From NCBI GenBank assembly GCA_963822255.1, contig CAWGGV010000006.1, positions 372,001 to 436,000 on the forward strand: a stretch of 64,000 nt of DNA. Reading direction: 5' to 3'. Under the pieces are notes generated by a model that was given only the letters and a program-made list of their open reading frames with translations, searched no databases and was not told where the DNA came from. This DNA comes from UBA7803 sp963822255 (lineage in GTDB: Bacteria; Pseudomonadota; Gammaproteobacteria; Pseudomonadales; Azotimanducaceae). A program made the position numbers and the translations under genes. This document shows positions 1 to 9,547 of the stretch, piece by piece. The number at the start of each line of letters is the position of its first letter. The stretch's first letter is position 1.

Positions 1-269
1 CCGACGTTCTGGAGCGGGTCCGGCGGCTGGCAGCCAGCCGCAGCGGCGCCTCCGCCGACAGTCTGGAGGTCGTGCGGTCGGAAGGGCACGAATGGCCGAG
101 CGGCGCCATGGGTTGTCCGCAGCCGGGGGTGAACTACCCGCAGAGCCCGGTGCGCGGCTACTGGATCGTGCTTCGGCACGGCGGCCGCGATTACGACTAC
201 CGGGTCTCGGAGTCCGGGCAGTACGTCACCTGCGAAGCCATGAAGCTGAACCAGCCGCCGGCCCGCTGA
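1..269 (+). CDS. C-terminal part of an unrecognised protein (5' end off the window)
   Basis: The frame that starts its first complete codon at base 3 is open from the left edge to a TGA at 267-269, so this is the last 88 or so residues of a gene beginning outside the window. A GTG at 72 could act as a start, but the frame is open before it and no ribosome site precedes it. The tail contains the stretch MGCPQPGVNYPQ followed by GYWIVLRHGG and a final YVTCEAMKLN. This looks like the conserved end of a small secreted or periplasmic hypothetical family that I know by pattern but cannot name. No catalytic motif is visible and I assign no function. Confidence 0.6.
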   Translation, partial: DVLERVRRLAASRSGASADSLEVVRSEGHEWPSGAMGCPQPGVNYPQSPVRGYWIVLRHGGRDYDYRVSESGQYVTCEAMKLNQPPAR

Positions 270-288
270 CGCTCCCGCCCGAGACCTG

Positions 289-3200
289 TCACTCCTGATG
301 GCGCCTCAGGTCGCGCAGGGCTTGCTTGGTGAGCACCAGTCGCGCCTCGGAGCCGTGGGTCGCCCCACCCCGGTGGCCGGCGCCGCGATCACCGTTGGTG
401 ATCAGCAGCACCCCCAGCTCCCGGGTGTTGCCGGCGAACCGCCCGAAGTCCGTGACCCGCATGGTGCCGACGCTGTACGCGGGCACGTCCTCGGGCTCGC
501 CGAAGTAGCGTTCACCGAGCGGCGTCACCGTCAGCCCGTCGATCTCGTCTCCCGGACCCCCGTAGTAGAAGTCCTCGGCGACCACGGCCATGTTCACGTG
601 GGTCTTGAGCATGTCCGTGCCGGTCAGACCTACCTGCTCGCCGCAGACGTAAAGCACCGTGTTTCCGGTGTTCATGGCGTGCTCGGCGTAGAAGTACGCC
701 GTGGCCTCGCCGGTAGCCAGATCCACCGCCCAGGCGAGCTGACGACCGTCAGAAATGGTGCCGAGGCCGCTGGCGTCGCGGTTCAGCACCACGTAGTCGT
801 CCTCGCCGTCCTGATCGGTGTCCAGCCAGAACTCGTGACTCACCGGAAGCAGATGCTGCTGGCGCTCCCAGGTGTTCGCCGCGAACAGCCAGACGAACGA
901 CGGCTCATCCGAGCAGAACCCGGCCGGCACGGGGATGGTGTTGATCCCCACCGCCCGCAGATCCGGCGTCGGATTGCCCTGGCCGGCCCGCCCTTCGGGC
1001 AGGTTCGGACTCAGCGCCAGCAGTGAGTAGGCGTCGTTCTGCGCCGTGCCGACCCCCGCGTTGACCAGACTCACCTGATCGAGACCGCGCCGGTTGAAGT
1101 CCAGCACCTTCGGGACCACCTCGTAGGCATCCTTACGCGGCAGCACGTGCCACGGCAGGTGCAGCGACACGCCGGAGCCGGTGAGCGCGACGTATCCGTC
1201 GTACTCGTTCAAGGTGAGCACGTCCGGATTGGCGCCTTCTTCACCGGAGCTCATGGCGTTGTCTCTCAGGTCCTCGCCATGGATCGTCAGCCACACCGGC
1301 AGATAGCCGTCGTGGTAAGGCGGCACGAAGATCTTCGGCAGGGTATGCACCTGCACCGCACCGTTCTCGGCGTCGTCGGCGAAGCGGAAGCTCGCCTTCA
1401 CGGACAGCCACAGTGGCCGTCGCGTGTAGTTGTGCACGCGCACCAGCTTGCGTCTGACGTCGATTCTGTCCGCCACGTCCCGGAAGCCGAAGCTGAGCGC
1501 AGGCTGCATGGTGTGAGCGTCCCAGGCGCCGACGCGGGTCGCCAGAGCCCGATCCACCCGCACCTCGCCGCCGCCGATCAGGGTGATTGGGGCCGGACCC
1601 GAGAACGGATCGGTATCGATGTCGGTATTGGCGGTGTTCACCAGCCGGGCTTTGAGCTCGAGAGGCCCGCGGGCCGGCTCGGCCTGCAGCAACAGAGCCG
1701 CGGATCCCGCCACCATCGGCGACGCCCCCGACGTGCCGCCGAACACCTCGTTGCCGTCACCGCTTCCCGCCACCGCGGACACCGACGCACCAGGCGCGCC
1801 GATCTCCGGCTTGATCAGCTCGGGGGACTCGTCCTGCGGTCCACGCGAGGACGAGCCGACCATCTGACCGACCAGAGCGAGCTGATTGGCAGGGTCCAGC
1901 GTGCCCTGGGCGGGAAGCGCCGCCCGGATGGCGTCAGCGTCCGCCTGGCTGATCATGTAGCCGGGAATCGTCTGAGGCCCCTCGCCGCCGAACGAACCCG
2001 CGAACGGCGCACCGGGCGCCACCAGGCCGATGATGCCGACGATGCCGCCGGCCTGGGCGATGTTGAAGATCTTCGCCGAAAAATTGCAGGCGCCGCGGTC
2101 CACCAGCACCACCAGACCGTTCAGCGAGTCAGGGTCGAACGGGGCACAGCCGTCGAGATTGCCGTCGGCCCCGTCGCCGTACTGCACGGGTCCCGACAAG
2201 ACCTCGGTCGGCGGAACCGACCACGGCTGGAACACGGCAGGGTAATCGGCGCCGGCCACGTTGATGAGCTGCAGGGACGCCGACGGCACCTGGGTCTGGG
2301 CCACCGACAGCGCGGTCGGTGCCGCAGCCGGCGTACCGGTGATGTAGGGTTTGTTGCCGCCGTTGCCGGAGGCAGCCACCGTCAGCACGCCGAGGTGGGT
2401 GGCCGCGTCCACGGCCCGGGACAGATCGTCATCGAACGGTTGCCCGTAGTCGGAGCCGAGCGACATGTTGATGATGTCCACCGCATCCGAGGGATCGCCG
2501 TCCCCGTTGGGGTCGACGGCGAACTCCATGCCCTGAATCAGCGCCACCCCGGAGCAGGCGGTGGATACCGGGGAGCAGACCTTCACCGCGTAGAGATCGA
2601 CACCCGGAGCGACGCCGCTGGCGCCGCCGATGATGTCGGCCACATGGGTGCCGTGGCCGCCGGGTGCGTCGATGGGATCTTCGTCCGGCATCAGCGGCGG
2701 AGAATCTTCCGCGCCGCTCCACTCCTCGCCGACGAAGTCGTAGCCGCCCACCACGCGGGCCGTCGGAAACAACCCGCCGCTGGAGACCGGGTCGTCGTGC
2801 GCGGCCTCGTAGCCGGCCACGGTGCCGGCACCGCCGAACTCGGCGTGGGTGTAGTCGATGCCGCTGTCGAGCACAGCGACCCGCACCCCGGTGCCGTCGA
2901 AGCCCTCGGCCTGCACGGCGGCGGCGCCGATGTAAGGCACTGTCTCGCTGAGGTACAGCTTGTAGTTGCCGACCGGGGTGATGCGCGCCACCTCGGGATC
3001 GTTCGCGAGGTCAGCGATCCGCGCAGCGTCGACGTTCGCGAACACGGCGTTCAGCACCATCTGGGTCTGTGCCGTGACGCGCATGCCGGTGTGGGAGCGG
3101 TGACGGCGGATGAAGTCGTCCTGATCCGCCTGAAGCTGGAACTTGCGGCTCGAGCGCGACGACGCCGAGCCGTCGGTCATCCCACCGACGGAATCGCCCC

Positions 3201-3456
3201 TGAGGCGCACCACCACGTGCTGCGTGCCTTTGGCGCCGCGCAGGCTCGGATCCACCTTGGATCCGAGGGTCGTGAGGTCCGCGGAGCGGCGGTTCAGCGG
3301 CTCTGCGAGTCGCAGGCCCTGCAGATGCGCCGAGGCATCGGCGCGAGCGGCGAGGCGGTCGTCCCCGGGGGCCCCCGATGCGGACGCGGCGGCCAACAGC
3401 GCTCCCAGCGCGGCCATCAGCGCGACGGGCGAGCGCCCGCGAGGAAAGTGATACAT
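289..3456 (-). CDS. Secreted subtilisin-like serine protease (S8 family, PA domain inserted)
   Basis: Large secreted peptidase of 1055 residues. I chose the ATG at 3456, which has an AGGGGGTG ribosome site just upstream. A TTG at 3474 would add six residues. The N-terminus is a signal peptide (basic PRGR, then an Ala/Leu core). A propeptide of the I9 inhibitor type follows, roughly residues 70-165. The catalytic domain shows Asp197 in VAVLDSGID, His268 in GGHGTHVAD and Ser576 in GGTSGASP, with the oxyanion Asn in AASGNGG. A protease-associated (PA) domain, including LVDRGACNFSAK, is inserted between His and Ser. About 460 residues of beta-rich C-terminal region of unknown role follow. It is expected to digest extracellular protein. 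It is divergent from the crotonase gene, with a 190-base gap. Confidence 0.93.
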   Translation of the reverse strand: MYHFPRGRSPVALMAALGALLAAASASGAPGDDRLAARADASAHLQGLRLAEPLNRRSADLTTLGSKVDPSLRGAKGTQHVVVRLRGDSVGGMTDGSASSRSSRKFQLQADQDDFIRRHRSHTGMRVTAQTQMVLNAVFANVDAARIADLANDPEVARITPVGNYKLYLSETVPYIGAAAVQAEGFDGTGVRVAVLDSGIDYTHAEFGGAGTVAGYEAAHDDPVSSGGLFPTARVVGGYDFVGEEWSGAEDSPPLMPDEDPIDAPGGHGTHVADIIGGASGVAPGVDLYAVKVCSPVSTACSGVALIQGMEFAVDPNGDGDPSDAVDIINMSLGSDYGQPFDDDLSRAVDAATHLGVLTVAASGNGGNKPYITGTPAAAPTALSVAQTQVPSASLQLINVAGADYPAVFQPWSVPPTEVLSGPVQYGDGADGNLDGCAPFDPDSLNGLVVLVDRGACNFSAKIFNIAQAGGIVGIIGLVAPGAPFAGSFGGEGPQTIPGYMISQADADAIRAALPAQGTLDPANQLALVGQMVGSSSRGPQDESPELIKPEIGAPGASVSAVAGSGDGNEVFGGTSGASPMVAGSAALLLQAEPARGPLELKARLVNTANTDIDTDPFSGPAPITLIGGGEVRVDRALATRVGAWDAHTMQPALSFGFRDVADRIDVRRKLVRVHNYTRRPLWLSVKASFRFADDAENGAVQVHTLPKIFVPPYHDGYLPVWLTIHGEDLRDNAMSSGEEGANPDVLTLNEYDGYVALTGSGVSLHLPWHVLPRKDAYEVVPKVLDFNRRGLDQVSLVNAGVGTAQNDAYSLLALSPNLPEGRAGQGNPTPDLRAVGINTIPVPAGFCSDEPSFVWLFAANTWERQQHLLPVSHEFWLDTDQDGEDDYVVLNRDASGLGTISDGRQLAWAVDLATGEATAYFYAEHAMNTGNTVLYVCGEQVGLTGTDMLKTHVNMAVVAEDFYYGGPGDEIDGLTVTPLGERYFGEPEDVPAYSVGTMRVTDFGRFAGNTRELGVLLITNGDRGAGHRGGATHGSEARLVLTKQALRDLRRHQE

Positions 3457-3550
3457 GATGTGCACCCCCTGCAATTATTGTCGCCCAGTATGAGCCTGAG
3501 CGATCCCCTTTTGTCAGACTAAAACAGCCAGCAGCCACGGACATTGCGAA

Positions 3551-3573
3551 CGGTCAAGGCCAGCGGTCAAGGC
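3551..3573. repeat. Short direct repeat in a divergent intergenic region
   Basis: The ten bases CGGTCAAGGC occur at 3551-3560 and again at 3564-3573, a 13-base spacing, inside the 190-base gap between the S8 protease and the crotonase gene. Two close direct copies could be a regulator site or a chance duplication. The sequence alone does not decide. I found no convincing paired -35 and -10 boxes for either gene in the gap. Confidence 0.3.
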
Positions 3574-3646
3574 GCGCGGCCAAAGCATGGACGGCGGGCG
3601 GCGGTTTCCTCCACCATACGGCTCCCCCGTGCCGCCAGGAGCCGCC

Positions 3647-4504
3647 ATGAGCTACAGCACCATCCGCTACGACGTCGACGAAGGCATTGCCACCCTCACC
3701 TTGAACCGGCCCGAGAAGCTCAACGCCTTCACCCACGAAATGCTGAACGAGATGATCGACGCCTTCGACCGCGCCGATGCCGACGACGCCGTGCGCTGCG
3801 TCATCGTGACCGGGGCCGGACGGGCATTCTGCGCCGGTGCGGATCTCTCCTCCGGCGGCGACACCTTCGACGCCGACGCCCGCGCCGACCGCCAGGGCGG
3901 TCTGCAGCGTGACGGCGGCGGCCGCCTGACCCTGCGTATCTTCGACCTGAACAAGCCCATCATCGCTGCCATCAACGGCCCGGCCGTGGGCGTCGGCGTG
4001 ACCATGACCTTACCCATGGACGTGCGCCTCGCCTCCGACACCGCCCGCTTCGGCTTCGTGTTCGCCCGCCGCGGCATCGTTCCCGAGGCTTGCTCGAGCT
4101 GGTTCCTGCCCCGGGTGGTGGGCATTAATCAGGCCCTGGAGTGGTGCTACAGCGGCCGCGTGTTTCCAGCATCGGAAGCCCTGGAAGGCGGGCTGCTGCG
4201 CTCGGTCCACGACGGCGAGTCGCTGCTGCCTACGGCCCGCGCCATCGCTCGTGACATCGCCGACAACACCTCGGCGGTGTCGGTGACGCTGATTCGGCAA
4301 ATGATGTGGCGTATGCTGGGCGCCGATCACCCGATGGAAGCGCACAGGATCGATTCGCGGGGCATCTATGCCCTGGGCCGCTCGGCCGATGCCCGGGAAG
4401 GCGTGGAGGCGTTTCTCGAGAAGCGTCCGGCGCAATTCCCGGACAAGGTGTCGGCGAACATGCCCGAATTCTTTCCGTGGTGGGAACCTCGCGAGTTCAG
4501 TTAG
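3647..4504 (+). CDS. Crotonase-family enoyl-CoA isomerase/hydratase
   Basis: A 285-residue crotonase-fold protein that acts on acyl-CoA esters, probably in fatty-acid or branched-acid degradation. The start is the ATG at 3647, preceded by CAGGAG; an in-frame upstream start at 3587 would add residues that do not resemble the family. CoA and oxyanion-hole motifs are GAGRAFCAGADL (about 56-67) and INGPAVGVGVTMTLPMD (about 109-125). The two glutamates of true enoyl-CoA hydratases are absent: the positions hold Thr119 and a Phe near 139. Glu147 in GIVPEACSS instead matches the PEGCSS motif of delta3,delta2-enoyl-CoA isomerases of the ECI2 type. I therefore favour isomerase activity, though automatic annotation would say hydratase. 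It heads a plus-strand run with the CDGSH and DUF349 genes. Confidence 0.88.
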   Translation: MSYSTIRYDVDEGIATLTLNRPEKLNAFTHEMLNEMIDAFDRADADDAVRCVIVTGAGRAFCAGADLSSGGDTFDADARADRQGGLQRDGGGRLTLRIFDLNKPIIAAINGPAVGVGVTMTLPMDVRLASDTARFGFVFARRGIVPEACSSWFLPRVVGINQALEWCYSGRVFPASEALEGGLLRSVHDGESLLPTARAIARDIADNTSAVSVTLIRQMMWRMLGADHPMEAHRIDSRGIYALGRSADAREGVEAFLEKRPAQFPDKVSANMPEFFPWWEPREFS

Positions 4505-4520
4505 CAGTGGAGGTGCAACG

Positions 4521-4760
4521 ATGAGTGATGCGCGGATCGCCCAGAAGGGGCCATTCCCAGTGGAGGTCGAGGCCGGCCGGAAGTACTTCTGGTGTGCCTG
4601 TGGACGCAGCGGCAAGCAGCCCTTCTGCGACGGTTCCCACGAGGGCACCGGATTCACCCCCCTTTCCTACACCGCCGGCGAGAGCAAGCGGCTGTTCTTC
4701 TGCGGCTGCAAGCAGACCGGCGGGGCGCCGTTGTGCGACGGCACCCACAACGGCTTGTAG
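4521..4760 (+). CDS. Double CDGSH iron-sulfur domain protein
   Basis: Small protein of 79 residues with two CDGSH iron-sulfur motifs. The first reads CACGRSGKQPFCDGSH and the second CGCKQTGGAPLCDGTH. Each has the three-Cys-one-His ligand set C-x-C-x(6-7)-P-x-CDG(S/T)H expected to bind one 2Fe-2S cluster. There is no signal peptide or membrane anchor, so it is probably cytoplasmic. The ATG at 4521 has a GGAGG at 4509-4513. It lies 16 bases after the crotonase gene and 9 bases before the DUF349 gene, so the three are likely co-transcribed. The physiological partner is unknown; electron transfer or cluster delivery is the usual suggestion for this family. Confidence 0.93.
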   Translation: MSDARIAQKGPFPVEVEAGRKYFWCACGRSGKQPFCDGSHEGTGFTPLSYTAGESKRLFFCGCKQTGGAPLCDGTHNGL

Positions 4761-4769
4761 GCTACCGCC

Positions 4770-7364
4770 ATGCTGCGGCGGTTGTTCAGAGGCCGTGATG
4801 CGCTGACCGAACCCGACGCCCCGGCGCGCCCGGAGGCCGCTGACGAGCCGGACGACACGGCGCTGGAGGCGGCGGCGGACGATGTCCTGGCCATCGACGA
4901 CGTCGACGCCCTGGTAACCCTGGTGCTGAAGAGTCGCGGCGCGCAGCGGGACGCCGCCCTCGCCCATCCACTGCTGGCATCGACGGCGGCGCTGACCCGG
5001 CTCGAGAAGCGCTCACGGCACAAGGACAAGTCGGTCAACCGCCACGCCCGGCGGGGTCTGGACCGCTACCGTCAACTGAGCTCCGGGGCCGAGGCCAGCC
5101 GGACCAGGGCGGAAGAACTCGCGGCCGCGCTGCGCCGGACGCCGCCCGCGGTGCAGGAACAGGCATGGCGCGAGCGGCAGCACCAGCTTCACGAACACCT
5201 CGAGGCCATGCTGGACGAGTACCGGGGTCTCGCTCAGGAGCTGTCGGCATTCGGCCACCGGCTGCCGGAGCTCGAGTCGCTGCGCGTCGATCCACGGACC
5301 TTGCCCGCGCTGGAGCCGGCCGAACCAGCCGCCGCGGCGGTCAGCGGCGGAGTGACGGCCGAGCCGGAGCCCGCCCGCGCCGATCCATTCGAGGCCCTGG
5401 TGCAGGGCTTTCGTGAGCTGGACGATGCGCTGGGCTCGGGGCGGCCGTTCTCCGAGGTCGCCGCCGAGCGGCAGACGCTGACGGACCGTTGGCTCACCGC
5501 CGCGGACCACAGCCCGCCGAGCGAGGCCCAGCACCAGGTGTTCGAGACCGTTTCGCACCGCTTCCGCGAGTTGGCAGACGCCATGGAACGCCTGGAGCAG
5601 GCGCAGCCGCCCGAGCTACCCGACGCGCTCGCCCTGGACGAAGGGCCGCCGCAGGATGCCGCGGGCCACCGCGCACTGTGGCAAGCCGTGGCTGCACATC
5701 ACCGGGTGCTGAAGCGCCTCGAGCAGGTCCGCCGCCAGGTGCGCTGGCCGTCCTGGGCGCCGCCCTCGGATGGCTACGCGCGTCTCGTCAGCGCGGCGGA
5801 CTCGCTAGGTGAGGCGCTCGGCCGGGCGGATACCCTGCTGGCGAGCGAGATCGCCGCCCTCGACGAGCAGATCTCCGCCCTCACCGCCGCCATCGACGAC
5901 GGCAGCCTCAAGCACGCCCAGAGCCTGCTGGCGCGGGCGCGGGCGCTGCACGACGCCCTGCCGGCGCCGGCAATCCGGGCCGTGGGAAGGCGGCTCGGCA
6001 AGCAGGCGGCGCGGCTGGCGGAGCTCAAGGACTGGCAGACGTTCGCCACCTCGCCGAAACGGCAGTCGCTGGCGGACGCGATGGACTCCCTCGCTGCCGA
6101 GCCGCTGGAACCCCTCGCCCAGGCGGACCGGATCAAGGAACTGCGCCGCCAGTGGCAGGCTCTCGGGCCCGTCACCCAGGCCGCCGACGGCCGCCTGGCG
6201 GACCGATTCAACGCCGCAGCGGAAAAAGCGTTCGAGCCGTGCCGTGCTTACTTCGCCGATCAGGCCGAAGTCCGCAAAGCCAATCTGGCCGAGCGGCGCC
6301 GGATCTGCGATCAGCTCGAGCAGTACCTGGACGACACCGACTGGGCCAGCGCCGACATGAAGGGGGCCGAGAAGATCATGCGCGCCGCCCGGGACGAATG
6401 GCGCCGTTTCCACCCGGTGGACCGCAACCCCGGGAAGAGCGCGGAGGCGCGGTTCGAGCGGCTGCAGGGCCGCCTGCACGACCTGGTGAAGGCGGAATGG
6501 GACAAGAACCTCGCGGCCAAGCAAGCCATCGTCGCGGAGGCGGAGGCGCTGCTCGGCGACGACCGCCCGATGCCGGACAAGGTGGCGGAGGCGAAGCGCC
6601 TGCAGGCGCGCTGGCGGGACGTGGGGACCACCCCGCGCCGCCCGGATCAGCAGCTGTGGCGGGCGTTCCGCAGTGCCTGCGACGGCATATTCTCCGCGCG
6701 CGAACACTCCCGGCAGGTGGCGGACGCCGCCCTCGACCAGCAGGAGTCCAGCCTCGCCGCCGCCCTCGACGCCTTCGCCGGCGTGGTCCAGGCGCGCGAC
6801 GCCGGCAGCGCGACGGAAGCGGAGCTGCGAAGCTTCCGCCAGGACACCGCAGACGTCGACCGGCTGCCGCAGAGCCGGCGGCGCCCTCTGGCGACGCGAC
6901 GCACAGAGCTGCTGGAGGCGTACGGCGCCCTGCTCGACGCGCAGCGCCGCGCCGCTCGCCGCCAGTGGCTGCTCGACCTGGCCCGCTGGGACGAAGCGAT
7001 GACTGCCGCCGAGGCAGCGCGGACCGGCGGCGGCGATGCGGCGTTTGCCGAGCCGCCGGAAGGCGGGGGCAAGCTGCTGGAGGCGCGTCTCGCAGCCGCC
7101 GGCGAGCCGCCGCCGCGGGAAGACGCGCGCCGGCTGGCGGTCAAAGCGGAGCTGGCAGCCGGGCTCGGATCACCGGCCGAAGACGAGCCTTTGCGCCTCG
7201 AGGTTCAGGTGGAACGTCTGCAGGCCGGGCTGTCGGGTGGCGACAACGGCGCCGAGGACCCCCGTGCGCTGGCCGAGGCCTGGTGCCGCCTCGGGCCGAA
7301 GGATGACGCCTTCACCGGACTCCGCGAGCGGCTGTTCGCCGCGCTGACGAGCATGCTGGGCTGA
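4770..7364 (+). CDS. DUF349 domain-containing protein
   Basis: An 864-residue, highly charged, mostly helical protein. Two clear DUF349 units are visible: one around residues 450-500 (RRQWQALGPV then FNAAAEKAF) and one around 605-645 (LQARWRDVGTTPR then LWRAFRSACDGIF). Related helical segments around them include a stretch near residue 535 containing WRRFHPVDRNPGKSAEARF. No signal peptide or membrane segment is seen. The function of DUF349 proteins is not established; long coiled helical structure and a cytoplasmic location are inferred from composition. Its stop at 7364 is one base from the stop of the convergent TonB receptor gene, leaving no room for a terminator between them. Confidence 0.85.
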   Translation: MLRRLFRGRDALTEPDAPARPEAADEPDDTALEAAADDVLAIDDVDALVTLVLKSRGAQRDAALAHPLLASTAALTRLEKRSRHKDKSVNRHARRGLDRYRQLSSGAEASRTRAEELAAALRRTPPAVQEQAWRERQHQLHEHLEAMLDEYRGLAQELSAFGHRLPELESLRVDPRTLPALEPAEPAAAAVSGGVTAEPEPARADPFEALVQGFRELDDALGSGRPFSEVAAERQTLTDRWLTAADHSPPSEAQHQVFETVSHRFRELADAMERLEQAQPPELPDALALDEGPPQDAAGHRALWQAVAAHHRVLKRLEQVRRQVRWPSWAPPSDGYARLVSAADSLGEALGRADTLLASEIAALDEQISALTAAIDDGSLKHAQSLLARARALHDALPAPAIRAVGRRLGKQAARLAELKDWQTFATSPKRQSLADAMDSLAAEPLEPLAQADRIKELRRQWQALGPVTQAADGRLADRFNAAAEKAFEPCRAYFADQAEVRKANLAERRRICDQLEQYLDDTDWASADMKGAEKIMRAARDEWRRFHPVDRNPGKSAEARFERLQGRLHDLVKAEWDKNLAAKQAIVAEAEALLGDDRPMPDKVAEAKRLQARWRDVGTTPRRPDQQLWRAFRSACDGIFSAREHSRQVADAALDQQESSLAAALDAFAGVVQARDAGSATEAELRSFRQDTADVDRLPQSRRRPLATRRTELLEAYGALLDAQRRAARRQWLLDLARWDEAMTAAEAARTGGGDAAFAEPPEGGGKLLEARLAAAGEPPPREDARRLAVKAELAAGLGSPAEDEPLRLEVQVERLQAGLSGGDNGAEDPRALAEAWCRLGPKDDAFTGLRERLFAALTSMLG

Positions 7365-7365
7365 C

Positions 7366-9393
7366 TCAGATGCGCAGCGACACACCGCCGTAGATGTTCC
7401 GTCCCGGGGCGGGCTCGAAGTAACGGTTGAAGGTCTGATTGATCCGCACGTTGCTGAAGTACTTCTCGTCCAGCAGGTTGTTAATGCCGCCGAAGACGCC
7501 GAGGTCCAACCGGCCCAGCTTGAAGCTGCGGCCGAAGCGGGCGTTGACCACGTCGTAGGGGTCAATCCTGGCCGGCGCCGTATTGGCGTCGTCGGCGTAA
7601 AACCGGCCCACGTGCAGCAGGTCGAGAAAGCCGTACCAGCCGCCGGTGTGAGCGTAGGCGATCTCCAGGTAGAGCTGATCCTGCGGCACCCCCGGGTTCT
7701 CGTTGCCGTCCAGCACCACACCGTCCGCCGTGTAGTGGTCGAACTGGAAGTCGTTCAGGGTGTAGGCGAGCGTCGTCGACCAGGCCGGCGAGAAGCGGTG
7801 GGTCAGCGACAGCTCGAGGCCATTGCGGGTCGACTCGCCGGCATTGCGGTAGAACACGTCGTCGTTCACCTCGAACGGCACGAGCTGATCCTTCAGGTCG
7901 ATGCTGAACACGGCCACCGAGTAGCGGGTGTCGCCGGTGGCGCCCTTGGCCCCGATCTCGTAGTTGGTGGAGGTCTGCGCGTCCACTGACGAGTTGATTC
8001 CGGGACCCGTGGGATCGCCGAGTTGGGCAAAGGTGGGCGTCTCGAACGACGTGGACACGCTGGTGTACAGGTTCAGCCAATCACGCAGGCGATACGTGAT
8101 GCCCGCCATGGGGGTGAACTCGCGGAAGGTCACGCTATCGGAGTTGTCACCGTCGGCCAGGAAGTGATCGTCGAGCTCGAAGTCGACGTTCTCGTAGCGA
8201 CCGGCCACCGTCAGCAGCACGTCGTCGCGGACGGACAGCTCGCCGAGGGCGTAGAGACTGCCGGTGCTCACCTTCTCGAACTGATCCTCGTTGACGGCGC
8301 CGCGCACGCCCTGCGGGCTCGCGTCGTAGCTCTGGCGGTCATCCTTCTGACCGGTGATCTCGGCGCCGGCCACCAGCCGGAGCGGCAGACCGCCGGCGGC
8401 TCCGGTGAAGGAGTACTCGGCGCCGCTGCCGAGAAAGCGCCGGTCGAAAACCGAGTCGCCGACGAACGGACACGGCAGATTACCGTCGAAGCTGCGGGTC
8501 AGGCCATAGCCGCGCACGCGCAGGGCGTGACCGCCGCCGAACGACTTGTTGAGCACCACCCCGCCCCGGTACTGATCCACCTCCTCGCGGACATTGCAGA
8601 CCACGTCGAGGGTTCGTGCCTGATCCCGGGGGCCGCTCGCCAGCTCGGCGGGGGTGAGCGCGCCCGGGTCCCGCGCCAGCGGCGAGTGCACGCCGGCCGC
8701 CACGGCGGTCACGGAGGTGTCATCGTCCACGTCGTACACCAGCTTGGTATTGAACACGGTGGCCTCGGACTGTGAGAAGTCGCGAAAGCCCTGCACGTTG
8801 ACGTAGTGGACGCTCGCCAGGTAACCGAGGCGATCCTGCCGGCCGGAAGTGACGAGCTGGTACTTCTCGCTGTCGTAGTCGCCGACGTTGGCCCGCATCT
8901 CCAGGTAGGGCTGCTCCGACGGTTCCTCCGTGTACATGTTGATCGCGCCGCCCGCCGAGGTGCCGTAGAGGGCGCCAGCCGGGCCGCGCACCACCTCGAT
9001 CCGTCCCATGGAGCCCATGTCCAGATCGTCCACCTGCGCGGTGCCGTCCGGCGTGGTCACCGGGATCTCATCAACGGTGAGATGGATGCCCGCGATGCCG
9101 AACTGAGCTTGCGCGCCGAAGCCGCGAATGGAGATGCGCAGGTCCTGGTTGAAGTTGTAGCGGTTCTGGAAGAACACGCCGGGCACCCGGTTCAGTGCCT
9201 CGTCGATGCCGAGCTGCTGGCGTGCGAGCTGGATGTCGCGCTTGCCGACCACGCTCACCGACAGCGGCACCAGCACGTCACTTTGCTCGATGCGCGTGGA
9301 GCGGACCACCACTTCCTCGATGGGGCCGTCGGCAGCCGCGGCCGGTGCGCCGAGTGCACAGGCGAGCAGGATCCACAGGGCTTTGTTCGACAC
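7366..9393 (-). CDS. TonB-dependent outer membrane receptor
   Basis: Outer-membrane beta-barrel receptor that imports a ligand, probably an iron chelate or vitamin, using TonB energy. I chose the GTG at 9393 (675 residues): AAGGGA lies nine bases upstream and a standard signal peptide follows (NKALWILLACALGAPAAAA). An ATG at 9417 and a TTG at 9459 are alternative starts. After the cleavage site IEEVVVRSTR resembles a TonB box. The plug domain has LNRVPGVFFQNRYN, ISIRGFGAQ and EVVRGPAGALYGTSAGGAINM. The barrel ends in YGGVSLRI, so the usual terminal aromatic residue is missing. Substrate cannot be read from sequence and no transport or regulatory neighbour helps. Confidence 0.92.
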   Translation of the reverse strand: MSNKALWILLACALGAPAAAADGPIEEVVVRSTRIEQSDVLVPLSVSVVGKRDIQLARQQLGIDEALNRVPGVFFQNRYNFNQDLRISIRGFGAQAQFGIAGIHLTVDEIPVTTPDGTAQVDDLDMGSMGRIEVVRGPAGALYGTSAGGAINMYTEEPSEQPYLEMRANVGDYDSEKYQLVTSGRQDRLGYLASVHYVNVQGFRDFSQSEATVFNTKLVYDVDDDTSVTAVAAGVHSPLARDPGALTPAELASGPRDQARTLDVVCNVREEVDQYRGGVVLNKSFGGGHALRVRGYGLTRSFDGNLPCPFVGDSVFDRRFLGSGAEYSFTGAAGGLPLRLVAGAEITGQKDDRQSYDASPQGVRGAVNEDQFEKVSTGSLYALGELSVRDDVLLTVAGRYENVDFELDDHFLADGDNSDSVTFREFTPMAGITYRLRDWLNLYTSVSTSFETPTFAQLGDPTGPGINSSVDAQTSTNYEIGAKGATGDTRYSVAVFSIDLKDQLVPFEVNDDVFYRNAGESTRNGLELSLTHRFSPAWSTTLAYTLNDFQFDHYTADGVVLDGNENPGVPQDQLYLEIAYAHTGGWYGFLDLLHVGRFYADDANTAPARIDPYDVVNARFGRSFKLGRLDLGVFGGINNLLDEKYFSNVRINQTFNRYFEPAPGRNIYGGVSLRI

Positions 9394-9534
9394 GGCGGCC
9401 CGTCCCTTCGGCGGCATGCGGAAGAGCGCAAGCCTACGCGGCGGCACCAGTGTCAGCAACCGATGTCACGAGTGGGTCTGCGCGGAGAGACACTTTCGCC
9501 TCCCACGAGCACCGCTCGACCCATGGCGCTGACG

Positions 9535-9540
9535 TATCAT
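9535..9540 (+). promoter_or_regulatory. Candidate -10 box very close to a start codon
   Basis: TATCAT lies seven bases before the ATG at 9548. If it is a sigma-70 -10 element, transcription would begin at or next to the start codon and the mRNA would be leaderless. No Shine-Dalgarno sequence precedes that ATG. No good -35 box is seen at the usual distance, so this is tentative. Confidence 0.3.
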
Positions 9541-9547
9541 CGGCGCC

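Noticed and set aside
1147..3522. A 791-codon plus-strand frame opposite the S8 protease
   Set aside because: Antisense to a protease with a complete catalytic triad; residues are low-complexity Arg/His/Gly.
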